DNA of 64,000 nt from Cellulosimicrobium funkei (GTDB taxonomy: Bacteria > Actinomycetota > Actinomycetes > Actinomycetales > Cellulomonadaceae), in the NCBI RefSeq assembly GCF_001019615.1, contig NZ_JNBQ01000004.1:62001-126000 (forward strand), in the 5' to 3' direction. Within the stretch, counting starts at the first letter, position 1. Each line of letters begins with the position of its first letter. The notes under the pieces were generated by a model. The model was not told the origin of the DNA. It searched no databases and was given only the letters and a program-made list of their open reading frames with translations. Position numbers and translations under genes: made by a program. Below are positions 15,761-24,800 of this stretch, in pieces.

Positions 15761-16881
15761 CGCTTCCTCCGGTCGGTCGTGCTGGCGGCGGTCGTGTCGG
15801 CGTCCGTGGTGCCCGTGCGCGAGCGCTGGGCCGAGATTGCGCTCTCGGCGCGCAGGCGCTTCTGGGTCTCGCGGCGACGGCGGACCCACCGTGGCGGGCG
15901 TGGCTGGGCGTTGGACGTGGCGATCCGTCGGGTGACGAGGAAGTTGACGATGCCGATGAGGATGATGAGGAGGAACAGCAGCCAGGCGACCGCGGCTGCG
16001 CGCCCGAAGTTCTTCTGGTTGCCCCACGCGACGTCGTAGAGGTAGAGCACGGTCGTCATCCACTGGCGGTCGGCGCCGCCGAGGCCCTGCGCGTCGAACA
16101 TGCGCGGCTCGTCGAAGATCTGGAGGCCGCCGATCGTCGACGTGATGACGACGAAGATGATCGTGGCGCGGATCTGCGGGACGGTCACGGAGAAGAACTG
16201 GCGCACGCGGCCGGCACCGTCGATGATCGCGGCCTCGTACAGCTCGCGCGGCACGGCCTGCATCGCCGCGAGGAAGATCAGCGCGTTGTACCCGGTCCAG
16301 CGGAAGTTCACCATCGACGCGATGGCGACATGGCTCGCGAGCGCGTCCGCGTGCCACCGGATCGGCTCGATGCCGACGAAGCCCAGGAGCTCGTTGATGA
16401 GGCCGTACTGGTCGGCGAAGAGGCGGCCGAAGATCATCGACACCGCGACGGGGGCGACGACGTACGGGAGCAGGACCCCCATGCGCCAGAACGTGGCGGC
16501 GCGGAGGTTCTGGTCGAGCAGCGCGGCGATCGCGATGGCGGCGATCACCTGCGGCACGGACGACAGGACGAAGATCGAGACGGTGTTGCGCAGCGACTTC
16601 CAGAACGTCGGCTGCGCGAGCACGTCCGTGTAGTTCTGGAGGCCGACGAAGTCGCCCTGACCGCCGAGCAGGTTCCAGTCGTAGACCGACACCACGGCCG
16701 TGTACACGAGCGGGAAGAGGCCCGTGATCGCGAACAGGATGAAGAAGGGCGAGATGTAGAGGTAGGGCGAGACCTTGACGTCCCAGCGGCTCAGGCGCTG
16801 GGAGAAGCCGACGCGTCGCGGCGTGCGCGGCGTCGGCCCGCTGAGCCCCGGGGAGGGCTGGGTGGGCGAGAGGACGGCCAT
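15757..16881 (-). CDS. Carbohydrate ABC transporter permease, MalF/CebF-like
   Basis: The first permease subunit of the CUT1 importer, 374 residues. An N-terminal tail of about 35 residues precedes six membrane helices starting at YLYISPFFILFAITGLFPLVY. The EAA loop reads EAAIIDGAGRVRQFFSVTVP. A long charged C-terminal tail (about 50 residues, Arg- and Thr-rich) is unusual in length. AGGAAC stands 5 bases before the ATG. It forms an ATGA overlap with the downstream permease and lies 123 bases after the binding-protein gene, with a hairpin in that gap. Confidence 0.92.
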   Translation of the reverse strand: MAVLSPTQPSPGLSGPTPRTPRRVGFSQRLSRWDVKVSPYLYISPFFILFAITGLFPLVYTAVVSVYDWNLLGGQGDFVGLQNYTDVLAQPTFWKSLRNTVSIFVLSSVPQVIAAIAIAALLDQNLRAATFWRMGVLLPYVVAPVAVSMIFGRLFADQYGLINELLGFVGIEPIRWHADALASHVAIASMVNFRWTGYNALIFLAAMQAVPRELYEAAIIDGAGRVRQFFSVTVPQIRATIIFVVITSTIGGLQIFDEPRMFDAQGLGGADRQWMTTVLYLYDVAWGNQKNFGRAAAVAWLLFLLIILIGIVNFLVTRRIATSNAQPRPPRWVRRRRETQKRLRAESAISAQRSRTGTTDADTTAASTTDRRKR

Positions 16882-16961
16882 GTGAGGTTCCTGGGCTGCT
16901 GGTGACTGCGGGTGGCGGTCGGGCGGCCGCCGGGGCGGCGGCGCCCGGCGGTGGACGCGAG

Positions 16962-16999
16962 CGGGGCCGGGGCGGCACCGTGGTGCCGCCCCGGCCCCG
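16962..16999 (-). terminator. 18-bp stem-loop between the binding-protein and permease genes
   Basis: Bases 16962-16979 are the exact reverse complement of 16982-16999. This very stable hairpin lies 5 bases past the binding-protein stop codon. In binding-protein operons such hairpins usually protect or attenuate the message so that the lipoprotein is made in excess over the permeases; that role here is inferred. Confidence 0.75.
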
Positions 17000-17004
17000 T
17001 CAGG

Positions 17005-18339
17005 TCACAGACCCAGGTCCTGGAAGGACTGGAGCGTCTTCTGCCACGAGGACGCGGCGTCGTCGGTCTTCTCGACGTCCACGCGCTTGATGCCGTCCTG
17101 GACGGTCGTGTGGATCGAGAAGTAGTTGGCGCCCTTGAACGGCGCGCTGTCGATCGCGAGCGCACGGTTCACGAAGATCGTGCCGACCGGGGCGTTGTTG
17201 AAGAAGTCGTTCGTGAACGACTGCACGGCGTCGGACTCCTGGGCCTCGATCTGCGACGGGAACGTGCCCGCGTTCTCGAAGGCCGTCGTCTGCTGCGCCG
17301 GGTCGGTCAGCCAGGCGGCGAGCTCCTTGGCCGCCTCGGCGTTCGGGCCGGAGGCCGGGACCGTGAGGAACGAACCGCCCCAGTTGAGGCCGCCGCCGGG
17401 GAAGACGTCCGCGACGTTCCAGCCGGTCACGCCACCCGAGCGCTCCTCGACCGGGCCCGTCATCCACGCCGGGCAGATCATCGTCGCGAAGCCGTCGTTC
17501 TGGAACGCGGCGTCCCAGTCGCCGGACCACTGCTCGAGGCCCGCCGAGAGCCCGTTCGTCGTGGACTGCTCGAGGACCGTGTCGTAGATGTCGATGATCG
17601 GCTGGTTCGTCGCGAGGTCCTTGGGCGTGCCGTCGGACTCCTCGTAGGCGTTGTCGATCTGGTTGACCATCGCCTGCGAGATCGACATGGCCGAGTCGTA
17701 CCAGGCCGCGTCGCTCGCGGCGACGAAGGTCTTGCCCGCGGCGAAGTAGTCGTCCCACGTCGCGTCCTCGCCGCCGAGGAGCTCCGCCACCTCGGCGGGG
17801 TCGGTCGGCAGGCCGGCGGCCTCGAAGAGGTCCTGGCGGTAGCAGATCGCGCTCGGGCCGATGTCGGTGCCGTAGCCGATGAGCTTGCCGTCCGGCGTCG
17901 TGGCCTGCTGGACCTTCCAGTCCACCCAGCGACCGTCGAGCGACGAGTCGGTGAGGTCGGTGAAGAGGTCGGGGTACTGCATGAGCTCAGGCAGCCAGTC
18001 GACCTCGATGGCCTCGATGTCCGCGAGGCCATCGCCGCCGGCGGCGAGCTTGGTGGTGAGGTTGGTGCGCGCGTCCTCGGACTTCGCCGCCTTGGTCTGC
18101 TTGACGGTGACGTTCGGGTGCTCCTCGGTGTACGCGGCGAGGAGCTCGTCGGTGTAGCCGAAGTCGTTGAACGTGGCCACGGTGAGGGTGATCTTCTCGC
18201 CGTCGCCGGAGCCCGTCTCGTCGTCGTTCGAGCCGGAGCCGCTCGAGCACGCGGTCAGGGTGAGGGTGATGGCCGCGAGGCCTGCGACGGCGGCGATCGC
18301 CTTGCGGGGCCGGCGGGTCGTACGGGTGCTGCTCAGCAC
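17005..18339 (-). CDS. Extracellular sugar-binding lipoprotein of the ABC importer, CebE-like
   Basis: Captures the sugar outside the membrane and delivers it to the two permeases. The 444-residue precursor has a twin-basic N-terminus, a hydrophobic signal and lipobox LTAC with the lipidated cysteine at residue 31, followed by a flexible Ser/Gly/Asp linker. The mature part is an SBP_bac_1 family-1 solute-binding protein (VATFNDFGYTDELLAAYTEE; LTDPAQQTTAFENAGTFPS). The GTG at 18339 has GGGAG 6 bases upstream. Three AGCGCT-type operators lie 30-150 bases upstream, so this is the promoter-proximal gene of the module. No ATPase gene is present; a shared MsiK-type ATPase elsewhere is likely. Confidence 0.92.
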   Translation of the reverse strand: MLSSTRTTRRPRKAIAAVAGLAAITLTLTACSSGSGSNDDETGSGDGEKITLTVATFNDFGYTDELLAAYTEEHPNVTVKQTKAAKSEDARTNLTTKLAAGGDGLADIEAIEVDWLPELMQYPDLFTDLTDSSLDGRWVDWKVQQATTPDGKLIGYGTDIGPSAICYRQDLFEAAGLPTDPAEVAELLGGEDATWDDYFAAGKTFVAASDAAWYDSAMSISQAMVNQIDNAYEESDGTPKDLATNQPIIDIYDTVLEQSTTNGLSAGLEQWSGDWDAAFQNDGFATMICPAWMTGPVEERSGGVTGWNVADVFPGGGLNWGGSFLTVPASGPNAEAAKELAAWLTDPAQQTTAFENAGTFPSQIEAQESDAVQSFTNDFFNNAPVGTIFVNRALAIDSAPFKGANYFSIHTTVQDGIKRVDVEKTDDAASSWQKTLQSFQDLGL

Positions 18340-18368
18340 GGTGACTCCCTTGTCGGTGGGGCGGGGTC

Positions 18369-18384
18369 GTGGCAGCGCTCCCAC
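18369..18384. promoter_or_regulatory. CebR/CelR-like operator 1
   Basis: GTGGCAGCGCTCCCAC is a 16-bp near-palindrome around AGCGCT, differing from the published CebR/CelR box TGGGAGCGCTCCCA at one position. It is centred about 37 bases before the binding-protein start codon, over or just past the expected promoter. The neighbouring LacI-family protein is the obvious ligand. Confidence 0.8.
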
Positions 18385-18390
18385 CTCCAA

Positions 18391-18408
18391 TGTGGTAGCG
18401 CTTCCACA
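18391..18408. promoter_or_regulatory. CebR/CelR-like operator 2
   Basis: TGTGGTAGCGCTTCCACA is a symmetric AGCGCT-centred palindrome whose centre is 23 bases from that of operator 1, close to two helical turns. The spacing favours cooperative binding of two dimers on one DNA face. Confidence 0.8.
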
Positions 18409-18471
18409 CAACGGGGTGATCGTGCTTTCCCGGCCGAACCCGTGTCAAGCCACGGTCGCGACGACGACGGT

Positions 18472-18487
18472 GTGGTCGCGCTCCCAC
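18472..18487. promoter_or_regulatory. Third, weaker CebR-like operator
   Basis: GTGGTCGCGCTCCCAC keeps the outer GTGG/CCAC arms and most of the core (CGCGCT instead of AGCGCT). It lies 80 bases upstream of operator 2 and could act as an auxiliary operator for looping. The rest of the 18340-18602 gap shows no open frame. Confidence 0.5.
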
Positions 18488-18602
18488 TCGGGCGTTCCCG
18501 CAGTTCAGGAGGTTTTCGCGACCAACCGGTCGGTAGGGTTCTGGGGAAATCGTTACCGGTTCGAGACCGGCTCCCCGGACCTGATCGGGGCGCCGGGCGG
18601 CG

Positions 18603-19103
18603 TCAGCGCGCGAGCCACTCCCGGCCCGCGGACTCCTCCGCCGCGAGCGCCGCGCGGACGGCTTCCGCGGCCGCCTGCTCGATCGCGCCGCCGAACAGCG
18701 GCACGGACGCCTTCACCTCTCCCGCGTAGCGCTCCACGGTGCCGTCGCCGTCGGGCGAGAGCGTGACCGTCCCCGTGAGCCGCACCGGGGCGCCGGTGAT
18801 CTCGAGCGAGACGGTCCCGGACCGCTCGCCGTCGCGCTCCGGCTCCCAGGCCTCCGCCTGCCGGATCTCGAGCTGGCCCCCGACGAAGGACCGGACGTGG
18901 GCCGGGATCTGGTCGGTGGGCAGGGTGCGGCGGACCGTCACCGTGAAGCCCTCGACGGCGCCGCCGGTGACGTCGACCTGCTCGACGCGGGCCCCGTCGC
19001 CGCCGGAGCGTGCGGCGCGCCAGCGCACGAACTCCTCGTCGGCGAGCATCGCGCCGACCACGGGGACGGCGGCGGGGTAGCGGAGCTCGACGCTCAGGTG
19101 CAC
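18603..19103 (-). CDS. DUF2505 family protein
   Basis: A soluble 166-residue protein of the actinobacterial DUF2505 family, whose fold resembles the START/SRPBCC lipid-binding domain. Typical features are the N-terminal LSVELRYPAAVPVVGAML, the central RRTLPTDQIPAHVRSFVGGQ and the late EVKASVPLFGGAIEQAAAEAV. GTG 19103 is chosen over the upstream in-frame codon because GGAGG lies 5 bases before it. A TAGAGT -10 (plus 19206-19211) gives a leader of about 95 bases. The ligand and role are unknown; the gene stands alone between the sugar-uptake module and the divergent pdtaS. Confidence 0.8.
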   Translation of the reverse strand: MHLSVELRYPAAVPVVGAMLADEEFVRWRAARSGGDGARVEQVDVTGGAVEGFTVTVRRTLPTDQIPAHVRSFVGGQLEIRQAEAWEPERDGERSGTVSLEITGAPVRLTGTVTLSPDGDGTVERYAGEVKASVPLFGGAIEQAAAEAVRAALAAEESAGREWLAR

Positions 19104-19226
19104 GGGACCTCCTCGGGCCACGGGCCGACCTGCCGCCGACCTGTGCCGGTCGGCCGCCGGGCCGGTCGGCGGGTTCGGGCGACCGCGCGCGCGGGCGCTG
19201 AGGGGACTCTACCGGTCCGACCCCCT

Positions 19227-19232
19227 TACGCT
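19227..19232 (+). promoter_or_regulatory. Leaderless -10 box of pdtaS
   Basis: TACGCT ends 7 bases before GTG 19240 and no ribosome site is present. This places the transcription start at the start codon. Confidence 0.6.
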
Positions 19233-19239
19233 GGGGTCC

Positions 19240-20730
19240 GTGTCTGCCATGAGTGACCTCATCTCCCGCCACGCCGACCTCAGCCCGGCGGACAACGAGT
19301 GGTTGCACCTGCTCGTGGGCGACTGGCAGGTGATCTCCGACCTCGCGTTCGCCGACCTCGTGCTGTGGCTCCCCACGACCGACGGCAACTTCGTCGCCGT
19401 CTCGCAGTGCCGCCCGTCGACCGGCGCGACCGTCCACTACGACGACATCGTGGGCTCGTTCGCCCCCGAGGGGCAGCGCCCGCAGCTCGAGCGCGCGCTC
19501 ACCGAGGTCCGCTCCCAGCGCTCGCGCGAGCCGCGCTGGTTCGGCGCGTACGCGGTCCGGGAGGAGGCGATCCCCGTCCTGCACGCCGGGCGCGCGATCG
19601 CCGTCGTCGCGCGGCAGACCAACCTCGGCAGCGGGCGCACGCCCAGCCGCCTCGAGCTCAACTACGTCGAGGCCGCGGACGACCTCATCGCGATGATCTC
19701 CCGCGGCGAGTTCCCCTTCCCCAACGCGGCGACCGGCCCGCGCCGCGGCGCCCCGCGCGTCGGCGACGGCCTCATCCGGCTCAACTCCGAGGGCGAGGTC
19801 CTCTACGCGAGCCCCAACGCGCTGAGCTGCTTCCACCGCCTCGGCGTCATCGGCCCGCTCGTCGGGCGCTCGCTGGCGGAGGTGACGGCCGACCTCATCG
19901 AGCACCAGACGCCCGTCGACGAGTCGCTCCCGCTCGTGGTCATGGGCCGCGCGCCGTGGCGCACGGAGATCGAGGCGCAGCGCGTCGCGCTGTCGCTGCG
20001 CGCGCTGCCGCTCACCGAGTCGGGCCAGCGCATCGGCGCCGTCCTGCTGTGCCGCGACGTGTCGGAGCTGCGGCGGCGCGAGCGCGAGCTCATCACCAAG
20101 GACGCGACGATCCGCGAGATCCACCACCGCGTGAAGAACAACCTCCAGACCGTCGCCGCGCTCCTGCGCCTCCAGGCCCGCCGCATGGACGTGCCCGAGG
20201 CGCGCGCCGCACTCGAGGAGGCCATGCGCCGCGTCGCGACCATCGCGCTCGTGCACGAGAGCCTGTCGCAGACGCTCGACGAGGAGGTCGAGTTCGACGA
20301 CATGGTGGGCCGGGCCCTGCGCCTCGCCGCCGACGTCGCGTCCGCGGACACGAGCGTGCGCACCGTCCGCACCGGGAGCTTCGGCCTCGTGCCGGCGGAG
20401 GACGCGACCCCGCTCGCGCTCATCCTCACCGAGCTCGTCACCAACGCGGTGGAGCACGGCCTCGCGAAGCAGGAGACCGGGACCGTCGAGGTCGCGGTCG
20501 AGCGCGAGGGCTCCGCGCTGCGCATCGTGGTCGCGGACGACGGCGTCGGCATGCCCGACGGCGACGTCGCCCGGGCGGGCAAGGCCGCCAAGAGCGGCCT
20601 GGGGACGCAGATCGTGCGCACGCTCGTCACGAACGAGCTCGGCGGCACCATCGAGTGGTCGCCGCGGCCCGGCGGGGGCACGCAGGTCGTGCTCGCGCTC
20701 GTCCTGCGCGACGGCAACCGCCAGGGCTGA
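19240..20730 (+). CDS. pdtaS: PdtaS-type sensor histidine kinase (HisKA_2/HATPase)
   Basis: A soluble 496-residue kinase that phosphorylates an ANTAR-domain antiterminator (PdtaR) in actinobacteria. An N-terminal GAF-like sensor spans about 1-150, a PAS domain about 170-280, then HisKA_2 with IREIHHRVKNNLQTVAALLR (phosphoacceptor H295 or H296) and a HATPase_c domain (N-box ELVTNAVEHGL, G1 DDGVGMP, G2 SGLGTQIVRTL). There is no membrane segment. Domain order and length match mycobacterial PdtaS. No pdtaR is adjacent, which is normal for this orphan pair. whiB1 lies convergently next door, as in mycobacteria. Confidence 0.9.
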   Translation: MSAMSDLISRHADLSPADNEWLHLLVGDWQVISDLAFADLVLWLPTTDGNFVAVSQCRPSTGATVHYDDIVGSFAPEGQRPQLERALTEVRSQRSREPRWFGAYAVREEAIPVLHAGRAIAVVARQTNLGSGRTPSRLELNYVEAADDLIAMISRGEFPFPNAATGPRRGAPRVGDGLIRLNSEGEVLYASPNALSCFHRLGVIGPLVGRSLAEVTADLIEHQTPVDESLPLVVMGRAPWRTEIEAQRVALSLRALPLTESGQRIGAVLLCRDVSELRRRERELITKDATIREIHHRVKNNLQTVAALLRLQARRMDVPEARAALEEAMRRVATIALVHESLSQTLDEEVEFDDMVGRALRLAADVASADTSVRTVRTGSFGLVPAEDATPLALILTELVTNAVEHGLAKQETGTVEVAVEREGSALRIVVADDGVGMPDGDVARAGKAAKSGLGTQIVRTLVTNELGGTIEWSPRPGGGTQVVLALVLRDGNRQG

Positions 20731-20798
20731 GAACTCGGGTCCCGGCGCGCCCGCCCCGCGCGCCGCCTGGCGCGACCGCCCGGACCCACTGCCTGGTA

Positions 20799-20840
20799 CG
20801 ACGACGGGCCGTCACCCCGGAGGGTGACGGCCCGTCGTCG
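20799..20840. terminator. 19-bp bidirectional terminator between pdtaS and whiB1
   Basis: Bases 20799-20817 are the exact reverse complement of 20822-20840 around a CGGA tetraloop. It stands between convergent genes and is the strongest hairpin I found in the window. Confidence 0.88.
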
Positions 20841-20886
20841 ACGTGCTGCTCGACGCCCGTGGGCGGGCGGAGCGTGGTGAAGCGTG

Positions 20887-21135
20887 TCAGCCGGCGCGGC
20901 GCGCGCGGGCGGTGCGGCGCTTGAGGGCGCGGCGCTCGTCCTCGGAGAGGCCGCCCCAGACGCCCGCGTCCTGCCCGGACTCGATGGCCCACTTGAGGCA
21001 CGTGTCGACGACGTCGCAGCGACGGCACACGGCCTTCGCCTCCTCGATCTGGAGGAGCGCGGGTCCGGTGTTGCCGATGGGGAAGAAGAGCTCGGGGTCT
21101 TCGTCGAGGCAGGCTGCGCGGTGGCGCCAGTCCAT
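20887..21135 (-). CDS. whiB1: WhiB1-type iron-sulphur transcription factor
   Basis: An 82-residue Wbl protein that binds a nitric-oxide-sensitive [4Fe-4S] cluster and, in mycobacteria, associates with the primary sigma factor. Cluster ligands C9, C37, C40 and C46 are all present, followed by the GVWGG turn and a basic DNA-contacting tail (ERRALKRRTARARRAG). The start MDWRHRAACLDEDPELFFP is nearly that of mycobacterial WhiB1, and AAGGAG precedes the ATG by 9 bases; longer in-frame starts add unrelated sequence. The convergent pdtaS neighbour supports the WhiB1 assignment. The upstream gap holds two dyad sites that could bind a CRP-like regulator. Confidence 0.95.
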   Translation of the reverse strand: MDWRHRAACLDEDPELFFPIGNTGPALLQIEEAKAVCRRCDVVDTCLKWAIESGQDAGVWGGLSEDERRALKRRTARARRAG

Positions 21136-21256
21136 GATCGTCGTCTCCTTGGCAGAGGGGAGCCTGGTCGCGAGGTGATGACTCGTCGCGGTGATGCCCG
21201 GCAGGGGGCTGCCTGGACCAGGGCTCGAGGCGGGGGTGATTGATGCTTGAACCAGG

Positions 21257-21271
21257 TTCACACCTCGTGAA
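21257..21271. promoter_or_regulatory. Dyad TTCAC-N5-GTGAA upstream of whiB1
   Basis: A perfect 5-bp inverted repeat with a 5-base spacer, 122 bases before the whiB1 start. The GTGA half-sites recall CRP/FNR-family boxes; mycobacterial whiB1 is CRP-controlled, so this is a candidate site. Confidence 0.4.
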
Positions 21272-21326
21272 GCGCAGCACAAGGGGTTACGAGAAAGTTT
21301 CCGTCGCATGAATCGTGAGGTCTTCG

Positions 21327-21340
21327 TCACACGGGTGTGA
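21327..21340. promoter_or_regulatory. Palindrome TCACAC-GG-GTGTGA between whiB1 and the membrane-protein gene
   Basis: A perfect 6-bp inverted repeat with a 2-base spacer. It lies 17 bases upstream of the TACGCT -10 box of the membrane-protein gene, at the -35 position, and in the far upstream region of whiB1. It shares TCAC/GTGA half-sites with the dyad at 21257. Confidence 0.45.
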
Positions 21341-21357
21341 AGGCGCAGGTCGGCGCG

Positions 21358-21363
21358 TACGCT
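21358..21363 (+). promoter_or_regulatory. Leaderless -10 box of the small membrane-protein gene
   Basis: TACGCT ends 8 bases before GTG 21372 with no Shine-Dalgarno sequence; the box is identical to that of pdtaS. Confidence 0.5.
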
Positions 21364-21371
21364 GGGTGATC

Positions 21372-21845
21372 GTGCCTCCCCGCAAGCCCTCCGGACAGCC
21401 GCCCGAGCAGCCCCCGACGACGCCCGTCCCGACGCCTGGTCCGGCGCCCGACGGCGCGTCGCGACCCCCGGTGCTGACCGCGCTCCTCGTCGGGGTCGGG
21501 ATCGAGGTCGCGGTCCTGGTCGTCGGCGCGGTCCTCCTCCTCGTCGAGCTCGTGCGCGGCGGGTCGCAGTCGTTCGGGGTCAGCGTGTTCCTCGTCGTCT
21601 TCGCGCTGGGCGTCGCCGCGGTGCTCGCCGCGAGCCTGCGCGGCCTGCTGCGCGGGCAGCGCTGGGCGCGGTCGCCGGTCGCGACGTGGCAGATCCTTCA
21701 GGCCGTCGTGGCGATCAGCTCGCTCCAGGTGGGCGTCACGCCGTGGGTCGTCGCCGCGCTCGTGCTCGCCGTCGTGGTCTTCGTCCTGCTCATGCTCCGG
21801 CCGGTCGTCGAGGCCACGACCCGTGACTCCCGGGCCACGGCCTGA
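21372..21845 (+). CDS. Hypothetical four-helix membrane protein
   Basis: A 157-residue protein not recognised beyond general similarity to small actinobacterial membrane proteins. About 30 Pro/Thr/Gly-rich cytoplasmic residues precede four predicted transmembrane segments (starting TALLVGVGIEVAVLVVGAVL), and a short charged tail ends the protein. The GTG is chosen because of the TACGCT box 8 bases before it. It is divergent from whiB1 and shares the control region with it. No function is proposed. Confidence 0.7.
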   Translation: MPPRKPSGQPPEQPPTTPVPTPGPAPDGASRPPVLTALLVGVGIEVAVLVVGAVLLLVELVRGGSQSFGVSVFLVVFALGVAAVLAASLRGLLRGQRWARSPVATWQILQAVVAISSLQVGVTPWVVAALVLAVVVFVLLMLRPVVEATTRDSRATA

Positions 21846-21878
21846 CACCTGCGCGCCGGGCACCCGGGCCCTGGTGCG

Positions 21879-24800
21879 TCACGCCTGATGCCCGGGCTGC
21901 GCGTGCCCGGACGCCCCTGAGCGTCGACCGTCCGCCGAGGCCAGCGCGAGCTGCACCGGGGTGAGCCGAGCGCCCTGGACGAGCACCCCGCGGCCGGGTC
22001 GCGGCCGCCCCGGCTCCGCGAGCCACTCGAGGCCACGACCGAACACCTCGGCGCTGCCGCGCTCACCCGCCGCGAGGACGATGCCGGCGCGCACGCCGCG
22101 CAGGTCCGCGAGCGGGCCGCGCAGTGCCGACGCGGCGCCGCCGGTGGTCGCGGACGCGAGGAGCACGAGGCCGTCCCGGCACGCTGCCGCGAGCCGTTCG
22201 CCCTCGACCACGCAGAGCTGGAGGAGGACGTCGAGGTCGTCGACCACGACCACGCCGGGCCGTCCCCGTGGACCGTTCCCGAGCGCGTCCTCCTGCCCGG
22301 TCTCGCGCGTGCCGGCGGCGACGGCGTCGAGGAGCGCGCCGACGTCGGCCGGCGCGTACCGGCGGACCACGTCGGTCCCGGGTCCGGCCGCGGCGAGCAC
22401 GGCGTCGCGGGCGACGACCCCGCGCAGCGCGCCCGCGCGCGCGACGTGCCGCGCGAGGAGGGTCAGCGCGCTCGTGCGCCCCGAGCCCGGCGGGCCGACC
22501 ACGAGCGCGCCGCCCGACACGTCCAACGTGACCGTGCCGGCCGTGTCGCCGCCCCGACCCACCGGGACGTGGAACGCAGCCGACGCGAGGCGCGGACCGT
22601 CCGGCTCGGGGCCTGGTCCGGCCGACGCTGGGCCCGGGCCGGCCGACGCGTGGAGCGGGTCCGGGGTGGTGAGGTCGGCGGGGGCGACCCGCGCGGGCAG
22701 CGGCACGAGCCGGAACGCGCCGGGCCGAGCGTCTCGGTCCGGTGCTCCCGGCCGTGCGGCGGCCGGGAGCGCCGGTCTCTCGGGAGCGTGCTCCGGCGGC
22801 GGCTGCGCTGGGAGGGCGACCTGGCACAGGACCGGCTCGCCGCGACCGAGCCACACGGCCCGCCCCGCCGGGCCTCCCCGTCCGGCGAGCGCGGAGGGCA
22901 CGCCGAGCGCCACGTCGTCGTGGCGGTCGCGCGACACCATCACCGCGCGCACCCCGACCAGCGACGACAGCCCCGCGACCGTCGGGCTGGCGCACCCCAC
23001 GGCGACCGCGGCGGGGCCCGCGAGCACGTCCGCGAGCGCGTCGGCGCCGGCACCGCCCGCCACGCCCGCGAGGGCCGACCGGACGGCGTCGACGTCGTCC
23101 ACGAGCAGGAGGACCCGGCCGGTGGCGTCGGTCCCCGCGGGGCGCCCCTGGCCGTCGTCGTGACCGGCGAGCAGCCGCAGGAGGCGGACGAGGCGACGCG
23201 GGTCGTCGCGGTCGACGACCGTCCCCGCCCCCGGGATGCGACGCGAGGTCGGCGAGCCCCGACCCGACGGCGTGGACCGCCCACCCGCGCGCGAGCGCGG
23301 CCCGTCCCACGGTCTGCAGCGCCGTCGTCCGGCCCGAGCGTGCGCGGCCCAGCACCGCGAGGTGCCCGTCGCGGGGGTCCCACCGGACGACCGTCCGGCG
23401 TTGCAGGTCGGGGACGTCGCCGAGCGCGACGGGCAGCGCCGCGACCTCGGCGATCACCGCGCGACCCCCCGGGCCGGCCCGACCGTCGCCGGGGTGCGCA
23501 GGGTCGTCCGGCGCGCCGTCGGTAGCGGGCCCACCGTCGCGCCCGCCGTCGTGCTCGCCGTCGTGCGGGGCGGGGCCGGCCGCACGTGCGAGGCCCGCGA
23601 GGTCGTCCTGCCCGACCCGGTCGGGCAGGGCGGGCAGCCACGGCGGCGGCGCCGGGCGCAGGCCGGCCCGCTCCGCGACGTCGCGGGCCGTGGCCACGAT
23701 CCGGCGAAGGCGGTCGTCAGCGGGCCGGGGTGCTCCCGGGCCGGGCGCGCGGCCGTCGTCGGGCGCGGAGGCTCCGCGGGGGAGGCCTCGTGCGACTCCC
23801 CACGGGGGAGCGCCGCGCGCACCCGACGCCGCGGCGCGCGCCGGCGCCCCGACCCGGGCGCACTGCACCGCGAGCGGAGGTTCGGCACCACGGCGCAGGA
23901 CGAGCCGCCCCGGGGCCGACGCCGGGACGAGCGCCGCGAGCGGTGACTCGACGACGTCCCGCGAGTCGGCGACGTCGACGACGCGCAGGGCGAGGCGCAG
24001 GGTGATGTTGGCCCGCACGTCGGCGCTCACGGCACCGGCGGGCCGCTGCGTCGCCAGCACGAGGTGCACGCCGAGGGCGCGGCCCTGGGCGGCGACGCGC
24101 AGCAGGCCGGGCAGCAGGTCGGGCAGGTCGTCGGCGAGCGCCCGGAACTCGTCCACGACGACGACGAGCCGCGGCAGCCGTCCTCGGGCGAGCTCGTCGA
24201 CGCTGGTCGCGCCCGCCGCGGCGAGCACGCGCTCGCGCCGGCGCAGCTCGGACCGCAGCCCGGCGAGCGCGCGGCCGGCGAGACCCGGGTCGAGGTCGGT
24301 CACCGTGCCCACGACGTGCGGCAGGAGCCCGCACGCCCCGAAGCTCGCGCCGCCCTTGAAGTCGACGAGCGCGATCGACAGCTCCGCCGGCGAGCGCCCG
24401 AGCGCGAGCCCCGTGACGAGGGTCTGGAGGAGCTCCGACTTGCCCGCCCCCGTGGTCCCGGCGACGAGCACGTGCGGTCCGTCGCGGACGAGGTCCACGG
24501 TCACCGGTGCGCCCCCGGCCCCGACGCCCAGCACAGCCCGCAGACCGGTCCCGTCGCGCCGTGCCGCGTCCTGCCAGCGGGCGTCGACCCACGCCGTGAG
24601 GTCGCCTGGCTCGTCCGGCAGGCCGAGCAGGTCGCCGAGCGCGACGTCCGCCGGCAGCGAGGGTGAGGTCGGGTCACCGGGGTCGTGCCCGGCGGGGTCG
24701 GTGCCGTCCAGCCGGCCGAGATGGTCCGCCGCGGCGAGCCGACGGGCGAGCGCGACGGCCCACTCCTCGCTCGCCCCGACGTGCTCGCGCACGGTGCGTG

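Noticed and set aside
22600-22680. Short GC-rich repeats near 22.6 kb as a possible CRISPR or mobile-element remnant
   Set aside because: They encode a Pro/Gly/Ala linker in the EssC-like protein, with no regular spacers or terminal repeats.
22063-23227. Continuation of the EssC-like first frame past the frameshift for about 390 codons
   Set aside because: The translation becomes Arg/Pro/Gly-rich and featureless, whereas the other frame has a P-loop and Walker B motif; it is a shadow.
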